Shown: one piece after another, positions 1-8,466 of the stretch
How positions within the stretch are numbered: position 1 is the stretch's first letter
Layout: every line of letters begins with the position of its first letter
Assembly: GCA_028066055.1 (NCBI GenBank)
Contig: JALCBY010000005.1
Location: 1-32,460 of the forward strand
DNA from: Hyphomicrobiaceae bacterium
GTDB taxonomy: Bacteria; Pseudomonadota; Alphaproteobacteria; Rhizobiales; Methyloligellaceae
DNA length: 32,460 nucleotides
Direction of reading: 5' to 3'
Notes under the pieces: generated by a model
What the model was told of the DNA's origin: nothing
What the model saw: only the letters and a program-made list of their open reading frames with translations
The model's database searches: none
Translations under genes and position numbers: made by a program

Positions 1-55
1 TGGAGCTGCTCAGCACCGTACCAATGTACAACACATAGTCTGATGAAACAAAAAA

Positions 56-131
<76 letters not shown>

Positions 132-182
132 GCACCGGCCTGCGTTCGCATTGGCATGAGGATGAAATGTCACCCCCCTTCG

Positions 183-205
183 CAAGCCGGCCAAGACGGC
201 TTGGC
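183..205. other. Two mutually exclusive hairpins in the tRNA-Phe leader/promoter region
   Basis: A 7-bp stem (183-189 with 197-203, loop 7) overlaps an alternative 6-bp stem (190-195 with 200-205, loop 4). Only one can form at a time. They sit between yacG and tRNA-Phe, overlapping the -10 box and predicted start site. No T-run follows, so neither is a normal intrinsic terminator. A processing or attenuation role is possible but unproven. Confidence 0.35.
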
Positions 206-233
206 TTATAAGCAATCGTTCCGACCCTGTCGA
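205..233 (-). promoter_or_regulatory. Likely sigma70-type promoter for tRNA-Phe
   Basis: On the minus strand TCGACA (228-233) matches the -35 consensus at five of six bases and TATAAG (205-210) matches the -10 consensus at five of six. The spacer is exactly 17 bp. Transcription would start near 198, about 65 nt before the tRNA 5' end, so the precursor would carry a short leader. This would uncouple the tRNA from the upstream protein operon. The motif match is seen directly; promoter activity is inferred. Confidence 0.6.
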
Positions 234-289
234 GTCGCATGCGTGCACTCTAAAAGAAGGCGGTTAAGCGATGCTGAAATGCAATATCC

Positions 290-502
290 TCACGCCTCGT
301 CCGGGTCGGTGTCGGAGGAGGATGCCGGCTGTCCCGGAATTGCGTAACCGCCGCCAAGCCAGCGTCCGAGATCGATATCGGCGCAGCGCTTCGAACAGAA
401 CGGGCGGTAGTCCTGCTTGACCGGATTGCCGCAGACGGCGCATTTGGGTGCCCGCGGTTTTCCGGGCCGTCCGCCTCCCGGCGCTTTTTCGGCGGGTTTC
501 AT
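290..502 (-). CDS. yacG: YacG family zinc-binding DNA gyrase inhibitor
   Basis: This 70-residue protein carries the YacG zinc knuckle: Cys21 and Cys24 (CxxC), then Cys36 and Cys40 (CxxxC), followed by the acidic [10 protein letters not shown] stretch typical of the family. In E. coli YacG binds the GyrB C-terminal domain and inhibits gyrase. The N-terminus is basic and rich in Pro and Gly, and the C-terminus is acidic and probably disordered. The start codon overlaps the maf stop codon in a 4-bp ATGA, and GAGGA lies immediately before it, so translation is probably coupled to maf. It is the last protein gene of the murA-to-yacG run. Family assignment is firm; the gyrase role here is by homology. 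Confidence 0.93.
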   Translation of the reverse strand: MKPAEKAPGGGRPGKPRAPKCAVCGNPVKQDYRPFCSKRCADIDLGRWLGGGYAIPGQPASSSDTDPDEA

Positions 503-1197
503 TCCTCATCGACCTCCGCTGAGTTCAGCCAGTTGAAATAGACCGGAAACCCCTCTCCCTGAAGCATGCCGACGACCTCGGTCAGCGGCAGGCCCACGAC
601 ATTTGTGTAGGACCCGACGATCTTTTTGACGAATGCACCGGCAATGCCCTGTATCGCGTAAGCGCCGGCCTTGCCACGCCACTCTCCGCTCGCGAGGTAA
701 CTTTCCATTTCGTCGTTGCTCAGGCGTTTCATGCGCACCCGCGTCTCGATGACCTGCTGGCGGATATCTCCCGACGGCAGCACAAGGCACACGGCCGTAT
801 ACACCCGGTGCGAGCGTCCGGAAAGGAGTTGCAGCGCAGCAGCAGCCTCATCCAGCAGATCGGTCTTGGACAGCACACGCCGGCCCACCGCGACAGTCGT
901 ATCAGCAGTCAGGATGTAAGCGCCGCGCAATTGTTCGTCCTCCTTGGCAAGCGCGTATGCGGCCTCAGCCTTCGCGCGCGCAAGACGGCGGACGAGCGTG
1001 CGGGGCACCTCGCCTTTCTTGGGGGTCTCGTCGATCGTCGCCGGACGCAGGTAATCCGGTTCGATGCCTGCCTGTTGGAGAAGCGCCAACCTTCGCGGTG
1101 AGGCGCTAGCGAGAATGAGGCGCGGACGTCCGGACGGCCCACGCTTCCGCTTTCGCCCACGGCTCGCCGCGGCGCGCTTCCGGCCTGTTCCGCGCAC
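499..1197 (-). CDS. maf: Maf family nucleotide pyrophosphatase
   Basis: Maf proteins hydrolyse dTTP, UTP or modified NTPs to the monophosphate and are thought to clean the nucleotide pool. The signature [10 protein letters not shown] is present, as are the TADTTV segment with its catalytic Asp and the [11 protein letters not shown] motif. The start is uncertain. An ATG at 1245 would overlap infA by 41 bp, while a GTG at 1197 starts 7 bp after the infA stop and gives 232 residues; I prefer the GTG. Either way about 26 Arg/Lys-rich residues precede the usual Maf start, and no start codon lies closer to the family N-terminus. The gene sits between infA and yacG, overlapping yacG by 4 bp. Which nucleotide it prefers cannot be told from the sequence. 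Confidence 0.92.
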   Translation of the reverse strand: MRGTGRKRAAASRGRKRKRGPSGRPRLILASASPRRLALLQQAGIEPDYLRPATIDETPKKGEVPRTLVRRLARAKAEAAYALAKEDEQLRGAYILTADTTVAVGRRVLSKTDLLDEAAAALQLLSGRSHRVYTAVCLVLPSGDIRQQVIETRVRMKRLSNDEMESYLASGEWRGKAGAYAIQGIAGAFVKKIVGSYTNVVGLPLTEVVGMLQGEGFPVYFNWLNSAEVDEE

Positions 1198-1204
1198 GGA
1201 CAGC

Positions 1205-1423
1205 CTATTTGAAGCGGTAAGTAATGCGGCCCTTGGTGAGATCATAGGGTGTCATCTCGACCAAAACCTTGTCACCCGCAAGGACGCGAATCCGGTTTTT
1301 GCGCATGCGTCCCGCAGTGTGGGCAATGATTTCGTGATCGTTCTCAAGTTTGACCCGGAATGTCGCGTTCGGCAGCAGTTCGGTGACAACGCCGGGGAAC
1401 TCCAGCAGTTCTTCTTTCGCCAT
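1205..1423 (-). CDS. infA: Translation initiation factor IF-1
   Basis: A 72-residue IF-1 beginning [13 protein letters not shown], with the single S1/OB fold that covers essentially the whole protein and motifs such as [20 protein letters not shown] and the ending [13 protein letters not shown]-1 binds the ribosomal A site during initiation. The frame is open for 20 more codons upstream, but the ATG at 1423 is the family start and has a strong AAGGGAG Shine-Dalgarno sequence 5 nt ahead of it. It follows the phosphatase gene after a 102-bp gap and precedes maf in the same direction, as usual in Rhizobiales. This is a complete, ordinary essential gene. Confidence 0.98.
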   Translation of the reverse strand: MAKEELLEFPGVVTELLPNATFRVKLENDHEIIAHTAGRMRKNRIRVLAGDKVLVEMTPYDLTKGRITYRFK

Positions 1424-1525
1424 AAAACTCCCTTCCGTTTGGCTCGTGGGCGCGACAATGGGCGCGTGCGGATGCAAAATCAAGGCTGTTGCTCACTTTT
1501 GGATTAATCGTGACTTGCAGGCGCT

Positions 1526-1984
1526 TCAGACAACCGGCCCACCCGACAGTTCGAAGCGGTCCTTGATGCGTTCCATCAGCTGATCCCGACATGCCCGGTA
1601 GGCATCCATGATCTGGTCTCTGCTGCCGCTGGCCAGTGACGGATCAAGGGTTGGCCAATATTCCACATCCACGGCCATTGTCCTCGTCAGCTCCAGCGCC
1701 TGATGGTGTGCTTCGGGCGTCAACGTCACGATCAGATCAAACAGCGTGTCGTGCAAGTCCGACAGTGTGATGGGTTCGTGGGCCGAGATATCGATGCCGA
1801 TCTCCTCCATCGCCGAGATCGCGAATGGATCATTCTCCCCCATTCGCACGCCTGCGGATTTTGCGTAGACGCGGTAGTTCGTCAGGTGGCGCATGATTGC
1901 CGACGCCATCGGCGAGCGGATGGAATTCATACCGCAGGCAAACAGGATCGCGTCCGGCAGTTCTACGGACCTCGGCGCATCCAC
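1526..1984 (-). CDS. Low-molecular-weight phosphatase family protein (arsenate reductase/LMW-PTP fold)
   Basis: This 152-residue cytosolic protein has the CX5R phosphate-binding loop near its N-terminus (CGMNSIR, about residues 17-23) followed by SPMA, and a late Asp-Pro in YWPTLDPS that would supply the general acid of LMW protein tyrosine phosphatases. The substrate is unknown; relatives act on phosphotyrosine or arsenate. Its start is a GTG at 1984, four bases after the UPF0262 stop, with GGAAGG 9 nt upstream, so it is co-translated with UPF0262. The conserved placement between hisD/UPF0262 and infA suggests a housekeeping role rather than arsenic detoxification, and no ars genes are nearby. 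Confidence 0.9.
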   Translation of the reverse strand: MDAPRSVELPDAILFACGMNSIRSPMASAIMRHLTNYRVYAKSAGVRMGENDPFAISAMEEIGIDISAHEPITLSDLHDTLFDLIVTLTPEAHHQALELTRTMAVDVEYWPTLDPSLASGSRDQIMDAYRACRDQLMERIKDRFELSGGPVV

Positions 1985-1988
1985 GGGC

Positions 1989-2486
1989 TCAGCCCTTCCA
2001 GTGCAGCGCGCATATGAGAGTAAACAACCGGCGCGCCGTATCGAAGTCGGTCTTGATCTTGCCGTCGAGACGCTTCATCAGAAGCTGGCTGCCCTCATTG
2101 TGCAGCCCCCGTCTGCCCATATCGAGCGCTTCGATCCGGCTGGGAGGCGCGGTCTTGATGGCTTCATAGTAGCTCTCGCACACCATGAAGTAGTCCTTCA
2201 CGATCTTGCGGAAGGGCGAGAGCGAAAGCATGAAGCTGGTGATGGGGTCGGCGGTCTCGTCACCTACGGCAAAGACCAGCCGGTTCTCGGAAATGGAGAT
2301 ATGGAGCGTGTAGGGCCCCTGCTCGTCGCGTTCCTGGAGCGCAAACGAATTATCTTCCAGGAGATCGAAAATCGCGACCTTGCGTTCATGCTCCACATCG
2401 GGAGTTCGGCGCCCGACGGAGTTTTCATCAAGGGTGATCTGAACAAGGCGGGCCGGACCCTTCGGGTTTTCGGTATCGCCGGACAT
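1989..2486 (-). CDS. UPF0262 family protein
   Basis: A 165-residue protein of the uncharacterised UPF0262 family, recognised from [46 protein letters not shown] and the [20 protein letters not shown] segment. No enzyme motif, signal peptide or membrane segment is visible, so it is probably soluble and cytosolic. It starts 6 bp after the hisD stop and ends 4 bp before the phosphatase start, so it is in the middle of a tight transcription unit. The family is largely alphaproteobacterial and nearly always found between hisD and this phosphatase. Function unknown. Confidence 0.93.
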   Translation of the reverse strand: MSGDTENPKGPARLVQITLDENSVGRRTPDVEHERKVAIFDLLEDNSFALQERDEQGPYTLHISISENRLVFAVGDETADPITSFMLSLSPFRKIVKDYFMVCESYYEAIKTAPPSRIEALDMGRRGLHNEGSQLLMKRLDGKIKTDFDTARRLFTLICALHWKG

Positions 2487-2492
2487 CTCCGG

Positions 2493-3791
2493 TCAGCGCT
2501 CCTGGTTCAGCCGGATCGCGACCGAACGGCTGTGCGCCTCAAGCCCTTCCGCCTTTGCGAGCGTCATGGCGCTCGGGGCAAGCGCCGCCAATGTTTCGGG
2601 CCCGAGCTTGAGGATCGAGGATCGCTTCATGAAATCGAGCACCCCGAGCCCGGAGGAAAAGCGTGCGCTGCGGGCCGTCGGCAGCACGTGATTTGGGCCG
2701 GCTACATAGTCACCGATGACTTCAGGCGTGTATCGCCCGACAAAGATTGCACCCGCATTGCGAATCCGGTCGATCAGCGTATCGGGATTTTCCGTTGCAA
2801 CTTCAAGATGCTCCGGTGCAACCCGGTCGACGAGCGCGGGCGCTTCGTCAAGGCTCCGGACGACGATCATGGCGCCGAAACGGGCCCAGCTTTCTCCCGC
2901 GATCTCGCTGCGGGACAGCTGCTTCAACTGACGCTCGACCGCGCCGGCGACGGCATCGGCGAATTCCGCGCTGTCCGTGATCAGGATCGATTGTGCCGAG
3001 GTATCGTGTTCGGCTTGCGCCAACAGATCGGCTGCAATCCAGTCCGGATCGTTCTGCGCGTCGGCGACGACGAGCACCTCCGACGGGCCGGCGATCATAT
3101 CAATTCCGACCGTGCCGAACACCTGGCGTTTCGCCGCCGCGACATAGGCGTTGCCCGGCCCGACAATCACGCTCACCGGTGCAATCGACTCCGTTCCGTA
3201 GGCAAGTGCTGCAATCGCCTGCGCGCCACCGACCCGGTAGATTTCCTGAACGCCCGCAAGCCGGGCCGCTGCGAAAACGAGCGGATTGATCTCCCCGTCC
3301 GGGGTCGGCACGACCATTGCGACCCGCTCCACGCCGGCGACACGCGCGGGAACCGCATTCATCAGAACCGAACTGGGATAGCTTGCCGTGCCGCCGGGCA
3401 CATAGAGTCCGGCGGCCTCGACAGCCGTCCAGCGATAGCCCAGGATTACGCCGGTCTCGTCCTCGTAAAGATCGTCCTTGGGAATCTGGCGTGCGTGATG
3501 CGCGGCGATGCGCTGATGTGCAAACTCCAGCGCGGCGTACGTTTCCCGGTCCACCCGGGCAACGGCATCTTCAATCTCAGTGTCGGAAACCCGCAATGCC
3601 CCGGCGCGAACATCCACCCTGTCGAACTTGCGCGTCAGTTCGATCAGTGCGTCATCACCACCTTCGCGCACCTCGTCGATGATTTTCCGGACCGCGGCGT
3701 CGACGTCTTCGGAAACTTCACGTTTTGTGGCCAGCAGGTCCGAGAACCGCGCCTCAAAATCCCCTGCACCACTGTCCAGCCGCATAACCAT
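2493..3791 (-). CDS. hisD: Histidinol dehydrogenase
   Basis: HisD oxidises L-histidinol to L-histidine in two NAD-dependent steps, the end of histidine synthesis; it is a cytosolic zinc homodimer. The 432-residue protein has the family landmarks: GLYVPGGTASYPSSVLM, the nucleotide-site region VGPGNAYVAAAKRQVFG, the zinc-site stretch DLLAQAEHD, APEHLE, and the near-C-terminal GPNHVLPT. The frame is open for 53 more codons upstream, but the ATG at 3791 has AAGGA 9 nt before it and gives the normal family length. It lies 22 bp after the DUF2948 stop. No other his genes are in the window, and isolated hisD in this murA-infA cluster is usual for Rhizobiales. Confidence 0.97.
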   Translation of the reverse strand: MVMRLDSGAGDFEARFSDLLATKREVSEDVDAAVRKIIDEVREGGDDALIELTRKFDRVDVRAGALRVSDTEIEDAVARVDRETYAALEFAHQRIAAHHARQIPKDDLYEDETGVILGYRWTAVEAAGLYVPGGTASYPSSVLMNAVPARVAGVERVAMVVPTPDGEINPLVFAAARLAGVQEIYRVGGAQAIAALAYGTESIAPVSVIVGPGNAYVAAAKRQVFGTVGIDMIAGPSEVLVVADAQNDPDWIAADLLAQAEHDTSAQSILITDSAEFADAVAGAVERQLKQLSRSEIAGESWARFGAMIVVRSLDEAPALVDRVAPEHLEVATENPDTLIDRIRNAGAIFVGRYTPEVIGDYVAGPNHVLPTARSARFSSGLGVLDFMKRSSILKLGPETLAALAPSAMTLAKAEGLEAHSRSVAIRLNQER

Positions 3792-3813
3792 GCCGGATGT
3801 TCCTTCGATGGCT

Positions 3814-4281
3814 TCAGGTTTCCGCCTTTGCGTCGCCGCTGTCTTCGTGCTCCGGCAGGTTTTTCGTTTTCCAGACCGGCCCCAGGTCCCGCATTTCCGC
3901 TTCGATACATTCAACGTGAAGGCGAATGGCGCCGCCTCCCGCGAACACAAGCGTCACATATCCTTCGGGCTTGTTGGTTTCCTCGAACTGAACCGCCAAC
4001 AGCTCGAGAACGGCATCCTTTGCACTCAGCCTGATTTTCCGGAATTTTGCGCTGAGGACGCGGTCGAAGCGCAGAGCCGTGCGGTGGCGCTGAAAATTCT
4101 TCTTCGATCCTTTGCCACCATCCCCGGCGTTAACCCAATCGAACCGGTTCACAATCATAGCGAAACGGCTGTCGGAGGGAACATAGGCTATGTCCGCAAT
4201 TCGTAGCACCGCATCCTGGAGATGCGCGGAAACGATTTCCAGATCTTCCGGATCAAGCGCCAACAGTTTCAACTGCTGCAT
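3814..4281 (-). CDS. DUF2948 family protein
   Basis: A 155-residue protein that opens LKLLALDPEDLEIVSAHLQDAVLRIADIAY and continues RFAMIVNRFDW, the signature of DUF2948. No catalytic motif, signal peptide or membrane segment is seen, so it is probably a soluble cytosolic protein. The frame allows a GTG at 4293, but the ATG at 4281 fits the family N-terminus and has a purine-rich AGGGG element about 11 nt upstream. It sits between murA (118-bp gap) and hisD (22 bp), the common rhizobial position. The function is unknown, and the neighbourhood does not point to one pathway because murA and hisD are unrelated. Confidence 0.9.
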   Translation of the reverse strand: MQQLKLLALDPEDLEIVSAHLQDAVLRIADIAYVPSDSRFAMIVNRFDWVNAGDGGKGSKKNFQRHRTALRFDRVLSAKFRKIRLSAKDAVLELLAVQFEETNKPEGYVTLVFAGGGAIRLHVECIEAEMRDLGPVWKTKNLPEHEDSGDAKAET

Positions 4282-4399
4282 CGGTTCAACCACCCCTGTT
4301 TGTTCAGCCGCTTACGGCAAGACGAAACTGCCACGGTCGGCGCCTGTGATAACGGTGGAGAGCCAATGATGCAACGGGGTGAATCGATTAGCGGAGACG

Positions 4400-5689
4400 T
4401 CACGCCGACAGGCGTTCGATCCGCGCGCCGCATCGGCCGAGTTTTTCCTCGATACGTTCAAAGCCGCGATCAAGGTGATAAACGCGGTTGATCACAGTCT
4501 CGCCTTCAGCCGCGAGACCGGCGATGACAAGCGAGACCGATGCCCGCAGATCGGTTGCCATGACCTGCGCGCCGCGCAGGCCGTTAACGCCGGAAATACG
4601 CGCGATATCACCATCGAGATCGATGTCCGCGCCCAGACGCGCCAGTTCCTGCACGTGCATGAAGCGGTTTTCGAAAATCGTTTCGCGGATCGTGGATGTC
4701 CCGTCCGCGACCGACATCAACGCCATGAGTTGGGCCTGCAGGTCGGTGGGAAATCCCGGGAAAGGCTGCGTTTCGACCTTGACCGACTTCAGCCCCGCGC
4801 CATTTCGCGAAACCCGAATACCGCGATTGGTTTCCGTGATTTCAACACCCGCCGACCGCAGTACGTCGAGCGGTTCCTCCAGAAGATCGGCCCGCGCATT
4901 GTCAAGCATGACGTCGCCTCCGGTGGCCGCCACGGCCATGGCGTAGGTGCCCGTTTCGATACGGTCGGGCAGCACGGTGTGCTCCGTACCCTTGAGTACA
5001 TCCGCCCCCTGTATTGTCAGGGTGGACGACCCGATACCCTCGATCACCGCACCCATCTTGACGAGGCATTCCGCAACGTCGCCGACTTCGGGCTCGCGTG
5101 CCGCATTCTCGATAACCGTCTCGCCCTTGGCGAGCGCAGCCGCCATGAGCGCGTTGTGCGTGGCGCCGACAGACACCTTGGAAAATGAGATGCGCCCGCC
5201 CGTCAGGCCTTTCGGCGCGCTGGCGATGACGTAGCCATCCTCCAGATCGATGCGCGCGCCAAGGGCACGTATTGCATCCAGGTGGAGGTCGACCGGCCGC
5301 GTCCCGATGGCGCAACCACCGGGCAGCGACACTTTGGCTTCTCCCATGCGCGCGACCAGCGGCCCCAGAACCCAGAAGCTGGCCCGCATCCGCGAAACCA
5401 TTTCATAGGGCGCGACGGTGTCCACGATGTTCCGCGCGGTAAGGTGAAACGTCTGCCCCTGTCCCTGCATGTCGCCGGAACGTTTCCCTGCGATGGCGAG
5501 ATCGACGCCGTGATTTCCGAGAATGCGCGCAAGGGTCACCACGTCGGCGAGCTGCGGCACATTCTTCAGCGTAAGCGTCTCTTCGGTCAGGAGACTCGCG
5601 ATCATCAGCGGAAGCGTGGCATTCTTCGCACCGCTGATCGGGATCGAGCCTTCCAGCCGCGACCCGCCAATGACCTTGATTCTATCCAT
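4400..5689 (-). CDS. murA: UDP-N-acetylglucosamine 1-carboxyvinyltransferase
   Basis: MurA transfers enolpyruvate from PEP to UDP-GlcNAc, the first committed cytosolic step of peptidoglycan synthesis. The 429-residue length is normal. The substrate-binding Lys-Asn pair is in GAKNATLPL (Lys22, Asn23), and the loop [14 protein letters not shown] carries the catalytic Cys at about residue 126, the residue that fosfomycin alkylates in sensitive enzymes; it is not replaced by Asp. The ATG at 5689 is chosen over a TTG two codons upstream because a GAGAG element fits it. TAGAAT on the minus strand at 5754-5759 is a candidate -10 box about 65 bp upstream. MurA heads the tight minus-strand run towards yacG. 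Confidence 0.98.
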   Translation of the reverse strand: MDRIKVIGGSRLEGSIPISGAKNATLPLMIASLLTEETLTLKNVPQLADVVTLARILGNHGVDLAIAGKRSGDMQGQGQTFHLTARNIVDTVAPYEMVSRMRASFWVLGPLVARMGEAKVSLPGGCAIGTRPVDLHLDAIRALGARIDLEDGYVIASAPKGLTGGRISFSKVSVGATHNALMAAALAKGETVIENAAREPEVGDVAECLVKMGAVIEGIGSSTLTIQGADVLKGTEHTVLPDRIETGTYAMAVAATGGDVMLDNARADLLEEPLDVLRSAGVEITETNRGIRVSRNGAGLKSVKVETQPFPGFPTDLQAQLMALMSVADGTSTIRETIFENRFMHVQELARLGADIDLDGDIARISGVNGLRGAQVMATDLRASVSLVIAGLAAEGETVINRVYHLDRGFERIEEKLGRCGARIERLSA

Positions 5690-5812
5690 GCTCAACTCTC
5701 ACTTGATGCCGGCCCTGGAAGCGCACCCCGGTCCGGCTTCCCCGTTATGTTGCATTCTAAACCGCGCTGTCGTCTGCGGCCAGTGTCCGCCCTGTGGGTT
5801 ACGTTGATAACG

Positions 5813-5974
5813 TTACCGCTCCGGTTTCACGGGCGAGGACCGCTCTGCCTTTCGTTCCGGTTTCGGTTCGGTTGTCCTGGCCTTTCGGCGCTTAAGATTT
5901 GCACGCAGTTCGGCGGCGAGCCGCGCCTTGCGGTCTGATTTTTCTGTAACTTTCTTTTCGTTCCCTGAACTCAC
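5813..5974 (-). CDS. Small basic hypothetical protein
   Basis: A short, very Lys/Arg/Glu-rich protein whose core RLAAELRANLKRRKA resembles a small conserved rhizobial protein I know from next to murA. The core is probably one amphipathic helix and the ends look disordered. No domain name or function is known to me. The start is unsettled: the GTG at 5974 gives 53 residues, while a TTG at 6001 would add nine with no better ribosome site. It ends about 125 bp upstream of murA in the same direction, so it may share transcription with it. Being short and of biased composition, it could still be non-coding; the conserved core is the main support. Confidence 0.6.
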   Translation of the reverse strand: MSSGNEKKVTEKSDRKARLAAELRANLKRRKARTTEPKPERKAERSSPVKPER

Positions 5975-6030
5975 CCGCTCACTATACCGGCAATCGGCCA
6001 AACACGAATGCCCTTCGGATCATCGTATCT

Positions 6031-6858
6031 TCACTGCGCCCTGTCCTGCAGTTGCGGGATCGTATTCAAGATCGTACCTGGCGGCTGTTGATCGACAGGC
6101 GGCACCCGATTGTCCACCGGAGGAGGAGGTGGCGGTTCGGGCGTCGGTGTCACCGATGGAGGCGGCGGGAAGGTGAGATCGAGATCCCGTGAATCGAGCG
6201 CATCGTTCAGCTCGCGCCGCTGGTTCGGATTGGGCTCGTTGCTGTCGAAAATGAACTTGAGGCCAGCATCGAGGTCGAGCGTCGGTCCCGTCCAGTCGGT
6301 CGGACCACCGATCACACCCGTCGCCGACACGGTAATGAACTGGCCTGCCTGAAGCGTTACGGTCTGACCGTTCGTCGTCGTTGCGACAACCGATCCTTCG
6401 ACGACCACCAGGATCAGGCTTCCATCGCTTGCGATATAGCCTTCGACGATCGTGCCGCGCAGGCCGACCGTCGCCACCGGCGTCTTGATGGTGTATCCGC
6501 CGGGCTTGGCCGATCCGGAAACGAACCGGAATGTGCCCTGCAATGCGTTGACGACCACGTCACCGGTTCTGGTCGACGGATTGTAGACAAAGCGATCAAG
6601 GGTCAGGCGCGAATTCGCACCGATCGTCAGGCTCGTTTCGTCACGGAACAGCAACTGCGCCGAACTGGCGGCACCCGTTGCAATAACCTCGTTCTGAAAA
6701 ACGCCCGAGCCCACCTTGATGACGCGCACCCGGCCGCCTGCCGAGCCGCTGACGTCATTCTTGACCACGGATGCAACACCGATGCGCGCGGCATGTACTT
6801 GCCCGGAGAAGAGCATCAGCGCCATGGCGAGAAGGAACGACGACAGGACCCGAAACAT
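6031..6858 (-). CDS. Secreted FecR domain-containing protein with Pro-rich tail
   Basis: This 275-residue protein has a clear Sec signal peptide (hydrophobic about 5-19, likely cut after VHA at 23). A FecR domain of short beta-strand repeats covers about 50-155 (ATGAASSAQLLFRDETSLTIGANS, VNALQGTFRFVSG, TPVATVGLRGTIVEG). The tail from about 225 is very Pro-rich. Unlike classical FecR it has no N-terminal anti-sigma domain and no inner-membrane helix, so it should act in the periplasm or at the surface rather than control a sigma factor. Its ATG overlaps the stop codon of the upstream TPR/beta-barrel gene in TGATG, so the two are translationally coupled and probably work together. Exact function unknown. 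Confidence 0.9.
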   Translation of the reverse strand: MFRVLSSFLLAMALMLFSGQVHAARIGVASVVKNDVSGSAGGRVRVIKVGSGVFQNEVIATGAASSAQLLFRDETSLTIGANSRLTLDRFVYNPSTRTGDVVVNALQGTFRFVSGSAKPGGYTIKTPVATVGLRGTIVEGYIASDGSLILVVVEGSVVATTTNGQTVTLQAGQFITVSATGVIGGPTDWTGPTLDLDAGLKFIFDSNEPNPNQRRELNDALDSRDLDLTFPPPPSVTPTPEPPPPPPVDNRVPPVDQQPPGTILNTIPQLQDRAQ

Positions 6859-8036
6859 CAGAATCTCCTCACCGTACGACCGCCGACGACATGATTTTCA
6901 AAATCCTCTGTCGGGTCGTTCGAGTCGTTGTGCTCAAAGCGATAATCGAAGCGGAGATCGAACTTCGATCTGCGGACATTCGGCAGGATCACATGAGCCG
7001 TCGGTACAATCAGAGTGTCCTCGCGGTCTTTCGTGCCGAATGCCACATTCTGGTTGTAGTCGCGTTCGAAGACGCCGATGCCGCCACCGAGATAAATGCG
7101 ACGCTTGGCGACCGGCTTATAGTAAACGAGACGCCCGCCATATTCGATGTAGTCGCCGGGGAAGAGCGAATTCTGGAAAACCCGCCCCGGTCCGTTGCCA
7201 CCGGGTTTCGAATAGCGGAAATGCGGAAGCACGTAGAGGCTGTCACCCGGCTTGATCACATTCGGGCGGACGAAATTGCCGTTCACCTCGACGATGAGGC
7301 CGTCCGAGCCGCCAAAATCCGAGTTGGTTTCGCGGTGCTTGACGGCCACCGTCACATCCTGTGTTGCACCCATCGCCACACGCTCCAGCGTGAACTTGAT
7401 GAGCCCGTCGTAGTAAACCCAGTCGTCATCGAGCCAGGCACCTGCAGTGCCGGGCGCGATGTGAAGACGCGTTTTGGTTCCCAGGTCGATAACCGGACCG
7501 GTAATGAGCGAGACGTAAGCGTCGTTCAGATCGCCGACCTCGAACTGAAGATGCCCGCCTGCGTTTCCAACGGTGCGCCATCGGTGACCCGAAATCGTCC
7601 GCTCGTCGAACATCAGCAGGGTCGCCTCAAAGGCGACGTCGCTCTCGTTGAAGCGCGATCCCCCGGTGACCTGACGTGGATTGGATTCGTAGATGAAGCC
7701 CGTGGACAGGGTGAATGCCGTCACGGTTGGCTGCAGCCGGCGCTTGGCCCGGTTATAGGCGCGAATCACCTGGCGGTTGGTCGGGTCCTGCGCGAGGACC
7801 CTCTCATAGGCGGCGAGCGCCTTGCGGGTTTCGCCCCGCGCAATGGCTAGCTCCGCGTAGCGCAGGTTGAGCGACGGATTTGCAGGTTCCGCGAGCAGTT
7901 GCCCGAACACGACGTCGAGTTCGTCCGCGGCGGCGGACCGAGGCAGGATAAGCGCCAGGCAGAGAAAAACGGCAAGGCCAAGCACAGCTCCGGCGAAAGC
8001 GGACAGTCGGCAACCTTTGCTTGTGACAAAACGCAT
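6858..8036 (-). CDS. TPR and outer-membrane beta-barrel protein
   Basis: A 392-residue exported protein. The start at ATG 8036 has AAGG 8 nt upstream and leaves a good signal peptide (hydrophobic core about 15-32, cut after SAAA); an ATG at 8111 would add 25 residues with no ribosome site. Residues about 40-85 form tetratricopeptide-like helices (SLNLRYAELAIARGETRKALAAYERVLAQDPTN). The remainder alternates short aromatic-rich strands (TGFIYESNPR, FRYSKPGG, IYLGGGIGVFERDY, FDLRFDYRFEHND) and ends in Phe, as expected of an outer-membrane barrel. A short TPR followed by a barrel recalls Slam/DUF560 surface-export proteins, but I cannot confirm that family. It is coupled to the FecR gene downstream. 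Confidence 0.8.
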   Translation of the reverse strand: MRFVTSKGCRLSAFAGAVLGLAVFLCLALILPRSAAADELDVVFGQLLAEPANPSLNLRYAELAIARGETRKALAAYERVLAQDPTNRQVIRAYNRAKRRLQPTVTAFTLSTGFIYESNPRQVTGGSRFNESDVAFEATLLMFDERTISGHRWRTVGNAGGHLQFEVGDLNDAYVSLITGPVIDLGTKTRLHIAPGTAGAWLDDDWVYYDGLIKFTLERVAMGATQDVTVAVKHRETNSDFGGSDGLIVEVNGNFVRPNVIKPGDSLYVLPHFRYSKPGGNGPGRVFQNSLFPGDYIEYGGRLVYYKPVAKRRIYLGGGIGVFERDYNQNVAFGTKDREDTLIVPTAHVILPNVRRSKFDLRFDYRFEHNDSNDPTEDFENHVVGGRTVRRF

Positions 8037-8312
8037 CCGTCTGGCCTTGGATCCCAAAACTCGCAAGAGAATCAGCCCGTTTCGCGATAGGGCGTTAACA
8101 GAGCGCGCCATGCTGCCGTTTTAATTGCGGCATGCAAATGGCAAATGTGTTTGTAGCGAAAGGATTTTTCCCATATGTGACCGATCTACAACAATTTCGC
8201 CTTATAGTTGTTGGTTTCATGCCGCCTGCGGCAGAATTCTGCCCGCTTGCACCCGATGGGCCGCTATGGCAGTGTCCCCGCGATTTTCGCGCCGTGCGTT
8301 CGAATCTCAATC
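8037..8312. other. Non-coding interval upstream of the barrel gene and tRNA-Thr
   Basis: About 276 bp without a convincing gene. It must hold the minus-strand promoter of the beta-barrel/FecR unit and the plus-strand promoter of tRNA-Thr. A TGCCG/CGGCA dyad (8114-8118 with 8128-8132) flanks an AT-rich centre, and TATAGT at 8203-8208 could be a -10 box, but no -35 box lies at correct spacing. I make no promoter call here. Confidence 0.4.
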
Positions 8313-8387
<75 letters not shown>

Positions 8388-8466
8388 TTTTTTCCAGATC
8401 AGTTCGGCCATATAGTCCCGTCCGTACAGGCGTCTATCCACCTGGTGCGCAACCAAGTCAGGGGCA

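Noticed and set aside
1893-4034. A 713-codon plus-strand open frame opposite the phosphatase, UPF0262, hisD and DUF2948
   Set aside because: It is the antisense shadow of firmly identified genes. Its composition is biased (Arg, Asp, His rich) with no domain, and long antisense frames are common in GC-rich DNA.
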